From contig NC_031674.1 of NCBI RefSeq assembly GCF_001640025.1, positions 1,612,001 through 1,676,000 on the forward strand: DNA of 64,000 nucleotides, given 5' to 3'. The translations under genes were made by a program, and so were the position numbers. Below the pieces are notes generated by a model. The model did no database searches, had not been told where the DNA came from, and was given only the letters and a program-made list of their open reading frames with translations. Of the stretch, positions 1 to 7,904 are shown in pieces. This stretch comes from Sugiyamaella lignohabitans. Lineage: Eukaryota; Ascomycota; Dipodascomycetes; Dipodascales; Trichomonascaceae. How positions within the stretch are numbered: the first letter of the stretch is position 1; each line of letters opens with the position of its first letter.

Positions 1-403
1 ACTTGTCTCCCCCATCATTGGCCGTTTCGAGCAACGTGGATTCAAGCTTGTCGCTATCAAGTTGACCACTCCCTCCGAGGAGCTCCTCCGTGAGCACTAC
101 GCCGACCTCCAAGAGAAGCCTTTCTTCCCTGGTCTCTTGAAGTACATGCGCTCTGGCCCCGTTCTTGCTACCGTCTGGGAGGGCAAGGACGTTGTCAAGC
201 AAGGCCGTGCCATCTTGGGTGCTACCAACCCTCTCCAATCTGCCCCCGGTACCATCCGTGGCGACTTTGCCATCGATGTCGGCAGAAACGTTGCCCACGG
301 ATCCGACTCTGTCGAGAGCGCCAAGAAGGAGATCGCTTTGTGGTTCAAGAAGGAGGAGGTTGTCGAGTACAAGCCCGCCAACTTCGCCTGGATCTACGAA
401 TAA
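1..403 (+). CDS. YNK1: Nucleoside diphosphate kinase, 5' partial
   Basis: This is the C-terminal ~133 residues of a nucleoside diphosphate kinase, which moves the gamma-phosphate from ATP to other NDPs through a phosphohistidine. The first complete codon is at position 2, and the reading frame runs off the left edge of the window. Visible family signatures are [29 protein letters not shown] and [12 protein letters not shown]; the last holds the catalytic histidine. The ending WIYE is the usual NDK C-terminus and the stop is at 401-403, so only about 20 N-terminal residues are missing, possibly on an upstream exon. Codon use is strongly biased (GTC, ACC, GCC, AAG), as in highly expressed genes. 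It is convergent with urate oxidase, and two GC elements lie in the gap. Confidence 0.96.
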   Translation, partial: LVSPIIGRFEQRGFKLVAIKLTTPSEELLREHYADLQEKPFFPGLLKYMRSGPVLATVWEGKDVVKQGRAILGATNPLQSAPGTIRGDFAIDVGRNVAHGSDSVESAKKEIALWFKKEEVVEYKPANFAWIYE

Positions 404-467
404 GCGTGTCGCCTCCCCGATCCTTGTAATTAGCCAACAAAACAAGTCACTTTTACAATTTCCGGCC

Positions 468-521
468 TGCCTCCGGCAGGTGGGGTACTGCCCCAGTCCC
501 CGTGGCACTGCTTCGCAGGAA
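468..521 (+). repeat. GC-hairpin element, A half, degenerate
   Basis: Decayed plus-oriented copy 65 bp after the NDK stop. The first hairpin reads TGGGG-TACTG-CCCCA and the second has lost pairing (CACTGCTTCGCAGGA). It lies immediately before an intact full-length copy. Confidence 0.8.
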
Positions 522-540
522 ACTTTTACTCGTCCCCGTC

Positions 541-676
541 TGCCTCCGGCGGCTGGGGCTCTGCCCCAGACCCCGTAGCTCCTGCTTCGCAGGAGTTGCT
601 GGGACCGAGACGGAACGACTCGAGCGGAGCGAGAGGAGCAGCGGGGTCTGGGGCGGAGCCCCAGCCGCCGGAGGCA
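541..676 (+). repeat. GC-hairpin element, full length (A then B)
   Basis: Reference full-length copy, 136 bp. It starts TGCCTCCGGCGGC and ends with the reverse complement, GCCGCCGGAGGCA. Within the left end is hairpin 1 (CTGGGGC-TCT-GCCCCAG), then the A arm hairpin CTCCTGC-TTC-GCAGGAG. A ~20-bp spacer (GGGACCGAGACGGAA) follows, then the B arm (GACTCGAG, GGAGCGAGAGGAG) and a second, inverted hairpin 1. The element ends 42 bp from the urate oxidase stop on the opposite strand. Confidence 0.93.
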
Positions 677-717
677 GCAGCGACACAGGAAAAAATTAGT
701 AAATAAAAAGAGAGAGA

Positions 718-1635
718 TTACAACTTGGACTTGGTGCGGTCGACGGTGCACTTGATGAAGCCGTTGGGGTCGGATTGCGGGGCGTAGACCTCAGCGTCTT
801 TGCCGAGGTTTTTGAGCCCGTGGTGCCAGGACAGGTCGATGTTGAAGTAATGCTTGTTGGGCAGCTCGTAGTGTACTGATTCGACGTGGGTAGTGGCAGC
901 AAGGATCTGGTTGGCCATGTTGTACATGGTGGCTTGCACGGAGGCCGAGTTCTCGAGTGCAAAGGTGCGGAGTGTTATGGCTCGTGCTTTGGTGTACGCA
1001 TCGTCAAATACGCCAGAAGAAGCCAGTTTTTCGACAGCAGCAAGTGTAGGAACAGTCTTAGCAGCCCACAGCCACGAAGCATCGACATCAGTAGACAGAA
1101 TACGGTCGGTGGTCTCCTTGAGGGTGGTGAAATCGTCTTTGTTGTATCCGTAGAACATGGATCCTGTCGACTTGAGAACAGTAAGTCCCTTGATTCCTGA
1201 ATTAATGGAGAACGCCGAGCCCGCAGTGTCCCTCTTAACAACATGGACCACCCGGGTCTCAGCACCGTCTTGGATGAACGAATGGGGATGCAGTTTGCCG
1301 TCGACCTCGTAACGAGTCCATCTATATTGGGTGATAGAAGCATGAGCAGCATGGATATGAGAGTACTTGGTGACAAAGTGGTTGGTCAAAGTAGCGCCAA
1401 ACAGCTCAATTGGCCATACTTCAGTTTGTTTGGCCAAAATGTGAATGGTGTTCTTGACGGTGTCAGTGGGCACAATCGACGCATTGTCGGCCTTGGTATA
1501 CGATTCGTCAATGTCTCCTTCCAACAAGACACACACTCGCAGTTCAATGACGTCCTGGTAGTTGGGGTTCTGAGGGTTCTTCTTGACCTTCAACACTCTG
1601 ACATTGTCCTTTCCGTAGATGGCTTGAGTCAACAT
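718..1635 (-). CDS. UOX: Urate oxidase (uricase), peroxisomal
   Basis: A 305-aa, full-length cofactor-free urate oxidase, which converts urate to 5-hydroxyisourate in purine catabolism. Hallmarks include the N-terminal YGKDNVRV with the catalytic lysine, PTDTVKNT with the active-site threonine, the paired RWTR and DGKLHPHSFI strands, TDVDASW, NSASVQATMY, and LPNKHYFNIDLSWH with the catalytic-relay histidine. The protein ends in SKL, a canonical type 1 peroxisomal targeting signal. The start at 1635 leaves only a few residues before YGKDN, as in Aspergillus uricase, and no intron is needed. Baker's yeast has no uricase, so this argues for another yeast lineage. A pair of GATA sites about 455-480 bp upstream fits nitrogen regulation. 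It is divergent from LEU5. Confidence 0.97.
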   Translation of the reverse strand: MLTQAIYGKDNVRVLKVKKNPQNPNYQDVIELRVCVLLEGDIDESYTKADNASIVPTDTVKNTIHILAKQTEVWPIELFGATLTNHFVTKYSHIHAAHASITQYRWTRYEVDGKLHPHSFIQDGAETRVVHVVKRDTAGSAFSINSGIKGLTVLKSTGSMFYGYNKDDFTTLKETTDRILSTDVDASWLWAAKTVPTLAAVEKLASSGVFDDAYTKARAITLRTFALENSASVQATMYNMANQILAATTHVESVHYELPNKHYFNIDLSWHHGLKNLGKDAEVYAPQSDPNGFIKCTVDRTKSKL

Positions 1636-2087
1636 TGTGAAATATTTGTGTAGTTATAGTTGGGTGTACTTAGATCGTTCTTGGATCGATTATTGGATCA
1701 ATTATTGGATCAATTCAAAAATAGCCAGGTAATTAAAGTGCTTAGTTAATACAGGGAATGCTCAACTGTACTAATGTAGTTGTAGAAGTTGCAGTTGTTG
1801 AAATTTAAACTGTAGTATTTCTAGTAGAAGAGATAAAAAAGTAGAGTAGAGTTGCAATACAGAGTTGTTCAAAGAAATCCACTCTTGATCTTGATCTTAA
1901 TCTGGTCTATGCTTATATTGTAAAATATCAAGTCACACGATAACCAGGAACCTGATCCGTTTATATATATTTTCACAGATCGTAATCGTATGATACTTTT
2001 CACTCCAAGCAGGAATATTATTTGTGCCCGCTTTATATACTCTCTTTGGTCGGCATCACCCGTGCAGAATGGCCGCGCAAACCCACT

Positions 2088-2114
2088 GATAAGCATCCCA
2101 TGCAAGATCTTATC
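2088..2114. promoter_or_regulatory. Inverted pair of GATA-factor sites upstream of urate oxidase
   Basis: GATAAG at 2088-2093 and CTTATC at 2109-2114 face each other with 15 nt between them. HGATAAG is the binding site of nitrogen-catabolite GATA factors (AreA/Gln3 family). The pair is about 455-480 bp upstream of the uricase start, a typical target of that regulation. The function is inferred. Confidence 0.55.
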
Positions 2115-2328
2115 AGTCCCGCTGTCCTAGCCCTTTCCACCAACCACAAACCAAGTTTTGCAATCGCCGACGCGCCAATGTCTCAGTCCACCCGGACTAA
2201 TCTTGGTCTGGCCGGCTGCTTTACCTACCCCCCCTCCGCTATCTCGACGCTGCCACCTCCCCTCCTCCCCCTCCCGTCCCTCTCCACCCCACCTTGAACC
2301 CGCAGGCATGCCTCGGGCGGGCCCGGAC

Positions 2329-2391
2329 TGCCTCCGGCGGCTGGGGCTCCGCCCCAGACCCCGTGGCTCCTCTCGCTTCGCTCGAGTCGGG
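2329..2391 (+). repeat. GC-hairpin element, B half
   Basis: Intact B half: hairpin 1 CTGGGGC-TCC-GCCCCAG followed by CTCGCTTCGCTCGAGTCG. The matching sequence continues to about 2405 (GGGGCTGGGATCGTGG), where it is identical to the inverted copy at 2784-2857. Confidence 0.92.
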
Positions 2392-2795
2392 GCTGGGATC
2401 GTGGGGTGGAGGGGTGAACAGAGGAGTAGGGGGGAAGGAGGGGGAGGAGCGAGGGAAAAGGAGGAAGAGAGGGAGTGGGGGAAGGGTACGTGGATCACAG
2501 CTTGGCTCAAGGTGGCTCGCTGGGTCCTTTCGTGGGATTGGGTTTCTTGGCTGCTTGGATGACGACAGAGCGCTCGCAAGTGGAGCTCTGCTCGTCAGCA
2601 GCGAGCCAAAACTCACGTCACCGGCGGAGCCCAAGGGTCGTGTCCCTTCAAACCCCAGTAGCAGCTTATCTCCGCCCCGAGCCCCTCATACCGCAGCATC
2701 TTCCCTCGATGCTAACTCCCCTTCGCTCCCCCCTCCCCCTCTCCTCATCCTCCCGCCGCCACACAACCCCCTGCCCCACCGCCACGATCCCAGCC

Positions 2796-2857
2796 CCGAC
2801 TCGAGCGAAGCGAGAGGAGCCACGGGGTCTGGGGCGGAGCCCCAGCCGCCGGAGGCA
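2796..2857 (-). repeat. GC-hairpin element, B half, inverted partner
   Basis: Minus-oriented B half. Together with its flank from 2784 it is the reverse complement of 2329-2405 over about 75 bp, leaving roughly 380 bp between the arms. Confidence 0.92.
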
Positions 2858-3733
2858 CACCCCCCGGAACCCGGCCGTTCGGTGCAGACGTCACGTGCGG
2901 GAGGGCATCGCCGAGGAGATACCGACCGGTAGACAGGGAGATCTACCCCATATGGGCGGAACGCATTACCGAGAAAAGATTGTCTGTTTAGAGCCCGCAT
3001 TTTGCGTTTTGCCTTTTCACTTCTCCACATTTTGCTGTTTTTGAGCGGGGTATCGCAGAGCGACAGGTTTTCAGTTCAGTTCTGTTTAGTGAAAAGGTGG
3101 TTCAGGTTCGAAATTTGGCCCCTTTTATAAGAATTTCTTGGTAGCACCAGATCTGACGTCTTCAGATACCGACCTACCCGCTTTGATAACGGTCCTTCAT
3201 CAGTGGTCCACTGGTAGACGTTCTTTTGTCAGCACGGAACCAAGTCTGCGGCATCCTCAGGATATATCAAGGTTCTGTAGGTTTGGCAAGTGCTGGTGTT
3301 TGTTGTTTGATCCGGGTGATTTTGGTTTCCGCTGTTAGTGTGAAAAGATTGCTCAAGTTCAGAGACCATTAACAGGTTAGAAGGTTGGCTCAGATTTCAG
3401 TTTGGGTCTTGGTTCACATATTTCAGATTAAAATTGCAGGATCTGATTTTGGTTCAGATTTTGGTTCAGGTTTCAGTTCAGATTTCAGTTTAGATTTTAG
3501 GCACAGATTTTGGGTTCGAAATTTCTGGATCAGATTCCATAGCTTCAAGTTTCCACTTATCAAGTTCCTCTCTCTTTTCTTGTTTGTTCGTTTGTTTGCT
3601 CAGCGCTGTTAATTCATCTTGCATTGTTCGGTCTAGTCTCACTGGCCATTGCTAATTTATTGGACTGCTGATATAGTCGTCACAGTCGTCCCTAAGCGCT
3701 CTACCGACTGGCTGATTACGACTTGTTTCCGCC

Positions 3734-5047
3734 ATGTCAACGTCGTCTCGGACCATTCCACTGGGTGGCCGTCATGCCCATCACGAAACAGCAAGGATAG
3801 AAGAATACAACGATGACGACGTTGCAGTAGCGACGTCTAATACTCATAGACCAAAACTCAACCATAAAAAGACAAAACGAGAAGACAAGCAGAGTCTGGA
3901 TTACGTGGTGAAATCTGGTATAGCCGGCGGTCTAGCAGGCTCTGCTGCGAAAACGTTGATAGCACCTCTAGACCGAGTCAAGATCTTGTTCCAGACCTCG
4001 AACCCAGAGTTTAGAAAGTATACTGGGTCCTGGACTGGCTTTTATAAAGCAGGAAAACACATTGTAGTTTCTGAGGGACCGCTGGGCCTGTTCCGTGGTC
4101 ATTCTGCTACTCTGTTGAGAATCTTCCCCTATGCAGGAATCAAGTTTATTGCATACGAACAAGTTCGAGGGATCCTGATCCCCAGTTCGGAATATGAAAC
4201 ATCATTAAGAAGACTTCTGTCAGGCTCATTATCTGGCGTAGCATCTGTGTTTTGCACATATCCATTAGATCTGATTAGAGTGAGGTTGGCTTATGACCAT
4301 ACAGGAGCTGTCAAAGCAGCTCGACAGGCATCCAAGACAGCAGTCAATACCGCTGCTGTTTCTACTAAATCAAGTTCAAAACTAGCTTCGAACATGGCTT
4401 CTGCTGCTGCTTCTGCTGCTGCTTCTTCTAGTGGATCTACTGGTACCACCTCATCACCCTCTCCATCTCCAACTACCACTGCATCAAGTCTCTCCTCGGC
4501 CAACAATCCAACTAAACGTAGTCCCGGCCGACTTGCGAGCATTATTACAACCATTTATAATGAACCCAGTCATGCATCATTAAAAATCGCCAATTTCTAC
4601 CGAGGATTCACACCGACAGTACTTGGTATGATCCCATACGCCGGAGTATCGTTCTGGGCCCACGACTCATTCCACGACATCTTCCGATCCAAACTCTTAC
4701 GATCAATTGCCGTCGATTATTCCATGCCAGAATCAGAACATCTCAATGCCACCACGTCACGACGACCACTGAAAGCATGGGCTCAACTGACTGCTGGCGG
4801 ACTGTCAGGTCTGTTCGCACAAACCGCATCCTACCCGCTCGAAGTAGTCCGACGACGAATGCAAGTCAGCGGTGCTGTTGGCAACCATGAACGACAACAC
4901 ATCATCTCGACCGCCAAACTCATCATCCGTGAACGCGGCATCCGCGGCCTCTTCGTGGGACTCACCATCGGGTACATGAAAGTGGTCCCCATGTTCGCAT
5001 GCTCCTTTTTCGTCTACGAACGGGCCAAAATGCTCCTCGGTATTTAA
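3734..5047 (+). CDS. LEU5: Mitochondrial carrier, Leu5/CoA transporter type
   Basis: A 437-aa mitochondrial carrier of the Leu5 (Graves disease carrier, SLC25A16/42) group, needed in yeast for coenzyme A accumulation in mitochondria. Three Solcar repeats carry the Px[DE]xx[RK] signatures PLDRVK (78-83), PLDLIR (177-182) and PLEVVR in the last repeat. Stretches such as TLIAPLDRVKILFQTSNP, GHSATLLRIFPYAGIKF and YRGFTPTVLGMIPYAGVSF are close to yeast Leu5. A long Ser/Ala/Thr-rich insertion (about 190-262, with polyalanine-like and poly-Ser runs) interrupts repeat 2; baker's yeast also has extra sequence there, but shorter. The hydrophilic N-terminus (1-55) precedes repeat 1. CTG encodes a conserved leucine in ATLLRIFPY, supporting the standard code. 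Confidence 0.95.
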   Translation: MSTSSRTIPLGGRHAHHETARIEEYNDDDVAVATSNTHRPKLNHKKTKREDKQSLDYVVKSGIAGGLAGSAAKTLIAPLDRVKILFQTSNPEFRKYTGSWTGFYKAGKHIVVSEGPLGLFRGHSATLLRIFPYAGIKFIAYEQVRGILIPSSEYETSLRRLLSGSLSGVASVFCTYPLDLIRVRLAYDHTGAVKAARQASKTAVNTAAVSTKSSSKLASNMASAAASAAASSSGSTGTTSSPSPSPTTTASSLSSANNPTKRSPGRLASIITTIYNEPSHASLKIANFYRGFTPTVLGMIPYAGVSFWAHDSFHDIFRSKLLRSIAVDYSMPESEHLNATTSRRPLKAWAQLTAGGLSGLFAQTASYPLEVVRRRMQVSGAVGNHERQHIISTAKLIIRERGIRGLFVGLTIGYMKVVPMFACSFFVYERAKMLLGI

Positions 5048-5082
5048 TGTATTTATTTCCTACCCACTGGAGGGTGACCTGC

Positions 5083-5219
5083 TGCCTCCGGCGGCTGGGG
5101 CTCCGCCCCAGACCCGGGTTGCTCCTCTCGCTTCGCTCGAGTCGTTGCGTATCGGTCATGGACATCTCCTGCGAAGCAGGAGCTACCAGGGTCTGGGGCG
5201 GAGCCCCAGCCGCCGGAGA
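5083..5219 (-). repeat. GC-hairpin element, full length (B then A)
   Basis: A 137-bp full copy in reverse polarity: B arm at left (5083-5145), spacer with GTATCGGTCATGGA, A arm CTCCTGC-GAA-GCAGGAG at right. It begins 36 bp after the LEU5 stop. The right terminus reads GCCGCCGGAGAC, slightly decayed. Confidence 0.92.
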
Positions 5220-5241
5220 CCAGTCGGGGGTTTCGAACCAA

Positions 5242-5297
5242 CTCCTGCGAAGCAGGAGCAACCAGGGTCTGGGGCGGAGCCCCAGCCGCCGGAGGCA
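5242..5297 (-). repeat. GC-hairpin element, A half
   Basis: Minus-oriented A half, with intact hairpins and a GCAACCAGGGTC junction. It ends 41 bp from the stop codon of the TCD-like gene on the other strand. Confidence 0.92.
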
Positions 5298-5337
5298 GCA
5301 GGGCAAAAACCGGATGAAATAATAAAATACAGAGGGT

Positions 5338-6738
5338 CTAGCGGAAACGGTCGTACCAGAGCCCGAGGTCAAGACGGCGTCGCACGTGGTCGAGGGTGTC
5401 TGGGGAGTACACTTCTTCGAGGGATTTGTTGCCTTTGATGATCTCTTTTTCGTGGAGGTTCTGTTGCTCTTTGCTGACGGGCACGATGTTGCCGATTTTC
5501 ATGGGTTTCGACGGGTCCCAGGTCGTGAGACAGATCCGGTTGCACTGGCCAGTGATAGTTTTGCCGCAGAACACTTCGTCTATTAGGTACCCGATATCGT
5601 TGAGGTCTACGGGCACGTCGCGGGTCTCTTTCCATCCCATCCGTGCGGCCTGGCCAATGAGACTTTGCATGGCACTGTCGTAGAACTTGGTTCGTTGCTT
5701 GCCTGCTAACGAGTATCCTCCAAGCACTGGATCGTATACCGATGTGTAATCTCCGATAAATGTCAGCAAATGAGTGGCAATAGTAAGCCCAAAAATAGCC
5801 GGTAAAGGTCCCAATACTGGCAGAATACGCACTCGGAAATCCTGTAATACCGACAGTTCGTCGACTTTGCCTTTCTGGAACTCTTCTTCATCCAGCTCTA
5901 ACAGCTTGGCTTTATCTTTACCAGGCTTTTCAGCAGAGAAAACAACGGGAATTCCCGTAGTAATACCTCTTAATCGTAATCTTCGTCGGGTCGATCGTGA
6001 TAATGGATCTTCAATTGACATGGATAAATCTGCCACTCGGATTCTCGTGGGGTCCGCTTTACATCCAGCACCCATCGAACTGATAACAGGAATCTCGTTC
6101 TTATAACAGTATTCCAGTAAATCCACCTTCGTATCAATATTGTCAATACAATCGACTACGAAACTGGCTCCATCAAGAAGATGTGTCGAGTCCTTAGTCC
6201 ACAATGCAACTATCGGAGTAATTTCCACCCAAGGAGCTACTGAGTTCAAAAATTTCGCTACACTGTGTACTTTGGGAGTACCCACGTCGGCTAAAGTAGC
6301 AGTAGCATGCCTATTCAACGAGGATAATGTGACTTGGTCGAAATCTATCAGTGTCACTTTACCCACACCACTTCTTACCAGCATTGTAGCCACCCATGAA
6401 CCTACACCACCGACTCCTACAATCACAATATGCGAGTTGCGGACTTTAGAAGCTCCTTTCTCGCCCAAAAATGCTATATTTCTTGCCAACTGCTCCTGAA
6501 TCAGGTCTTCATCATGAGCAGGAACCGCTGTCTTGGATGATAAACCGTCACTCCCCGGCTTACCAGCCACCGGAGCACCACCTGCTCTCGACTGACTCCA
6601 AAACTGTACACCCAGAGTCGCTGCAACGCCGGCCAAAGCCCCTAAAGCCACCGCACCAACCACCAGCTCGGTCTTTACTCTATCCATTATGTCTACTTCT
6701 TGGTCGTCTCCGAGATCACTCGGATCAACTTTTTGCAT
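5338..6738 (-). CDS. TCD1: tRNA threonylcarbamoyladenosine dehydratase (Tcd1/Tcd2 type)
   Basis: A 466-aa E1-like protein of the TcdA/CsdL family, which uses ATP to cyclise t6A37 to ct6A in ANN-decoding tRNAs; the yeast proteins sit on the mitochondrial outer membrane. A hydrophobic segment at about 24-44 fits an N-terminal membrane anchor. The nucleotide-binding glycine motif is GVGGVG (108-113), followed by IDFDQVTLSSLNRH and DCIDNIDTKVDLLEYC, typical of this family. There is no ubiquitin-E1 catalytic cysteine domain. The first ATG is used here; a second ATG at 6687 (MDRVKTEL) would put the anchor nearer the N-terminus and is plausible. Fungi often have two paralogues (TCD1 and TCD2), and I cannot tell which this is. 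Confidence 0.92.
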   Translation of the reverse strand: MQKVDPSDLGDDQEVDIMDRVKTELVVGAVALGALAGVAATLGVQFWSQSRAGGAPVAGKPGSDGLSSKTAVPAHDEDLIQEQLARNIAFLGEKGASKVRNSHIVIVGVGGVGSWVATMLVRSGVGKVTLIDFDQVTLSSLNRHATATLADVGTPKVHSVAKFLNSVAPWVEITPIVALWTKDSTHLLDGASFVVDCIDNIDTKVDLLEYCYKNEIPVISSMGAGCKADPTRIRVADLSMSIEDPLSRSTRRRLRLRGITTGIPVVFSAEKPGKDKAKLLELDEEEFQKGKVDELSVLQDFRVRILPVLGPLPAIFGLTIATHLLTFIGDYTSVYDPVLGGYSLAGKQRTKFYDSAMQSLIGQAARMGWKETRDVPVDLNDIGYLIDEVFCGKTITGQCNRICLTTWDPSKPMKIGNIVPVSKEQQNLHEKEIIKGNKSLEEVYSPDTLDHVRRRLDLGLWYDRFR

Positions 6739-6783
6739 ATTTCACGGTGCGGCGCGCGCCGCACTCAGGGGGTGGTGGTGGTG

Positions 6784-6840
6784 TGCCTCCGGCGGCTGGG
6801 GCTCCGCCCCAGACCCTGGTTGCTCGCTTCGCTCGGGCGT
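6784..6840 (+). repeat. GC-hairpin element, B half, shortened
   Basis: Intact terminus and hairpin 1. The B arm is shortened to GCTCGCTTCGCTCGGGCG. It lies 46 bp upstream of the longest TCD start (97 bp from the internal start). Confidence 0.85.
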
Positions 6841-7179
6841 CGGGGAGGGCCTGTGGAGGTGCTGGGTGGGTGAGACAACTGGTTTGAGGGTTTGTGACGG
6901 GGTTTTCGGATGCTGTGGTGGCATGCCAGCTGCCAAAGTGCTCGGAAGCAGACTGCTCGATCCCCAAAAACGGACGTTAAAGCATTCAGTAAAATCATAA
7001 TTAGTTGAAAATAAGAATAAAAAACAAAGAGCCAGCTCGTTCGAGCAACAAGTGATGACAAACACGGCAAAAACAGGTACAAAACCGACCAGACAGGCAT
7101 GCACCAGCCAAAAGAGCTCCTCTTTAGGTGCAAATAATAGCGCCAACCAAGCCTGAACCGGCCGTAGAAAGATCCTGCC

Positions 7180-7235
7180 GCTCCGCGAAGCGGAGCACAA
7201 CGGGGTCTGGGGCAGCGCCCCAGCCGCCGGAGGCA
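7180..7235 (-). repeat. GC-hairpin element, A half, GCTCCGC stem variant
   Basis: The A hairpin is GCTCCGC-GAA-GCGGAGC, fully paired but different in sequence from the CTCCTGC type. Hairpin 1 has the AGC/GCT loop (CTGGGGC-AGC-GCCCCAG). Confidence 0.92.
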
Positions 7236-7617
7236 GTTCGACCAACTCCCAGAACCAGATCACCCCATCCGCGGTCACGAGAGGCGAGTGAAGTGGATGG
7301 GGAATGCAGAAAATGGAAGGAAAGCATGTGGAGCTTCAGTCAGCAATTGCTAAGGGACAAAGTTTATCTCTGTTCGGTTAGCTTTTGTAGTGCATTCTGC
7401 ACGGTTAATTAATTAAGGTTTGACGTGCGCCACGCGATCAGCCACGCCTTGACGCAGCCGCCGCCACCCCCGCAAAATACAGGGGTCAACCTGGGGTAGT
7501 CAATTGAGACCCGTGTCAACCCACCCTGTGGTGTCTCGTTTCTCGACAGCCAAAAGCACAGACAAACCAAACCAGCTCGAGGCGAACTTTAAAAACAGCA
7601 GGGGACCACCAACGCCC

Positions 7618-7677
7618 GACTCGAGCAAAGCGAGAGGAGCAGCGGGGTCTGGGGCGGAGCCCCAGCCGCCGGAGGCA
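7618..7677 (-). repeat. GC-hairpin element, B half
   Basis: Minus-oriented B half with one change in the arm (GACTCGAGCAAAGCGAG). It lies 228 bp beyond the stop codon of the Con7-like gene. Confidence 0.92.
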
Positions 7678-7904
7678 AAGAGGGGAGAAGGGAAAATTAA
7701 CACACAAAAATTCATTAGACAACCGGGACCATAAATAAATAAAATACTGTACACAAAACACAGCACTGGAAGACAATTAGAAACAGAAATAGGGACAACC
7801 AGGTGGACGGGAGGGCGGGGTTTATCGCTGTATTGTGGACGGGGTGTGCTGGCGGGGAGAGGACGGGGGTTTAACGAGGGGATGCACAAGAGAAGCGGGC
7901 TTGA

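Larger units (their letters stand above)
1636..3733. other. Divergent intergenic region between urate oxidase and LEU5
   Basis: No supported gene in 2.1 kb. It holds AT-rich sequence with TATA-like runs (1957-1968), an inverted GATA pair, two GC-element B halves in inverted orientation, G-rich and C-rich stretches around them, and a T-rich imperfect repeat of GATTTTGGTTCA type at about 3443-3510 before LEU5. Confidence 0.7.
6739..7904. other. Gene-free stretch between TCD and the Con7-like gene
   Basis: It holds three GC-element halves and their GC-rich flanks, with no supported ORF. Open frames here cross the elements and are considered spurious. It contains the start side of the TCD gene and the 3' side of the zinc-finger gene. 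Confidence 0.7.
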
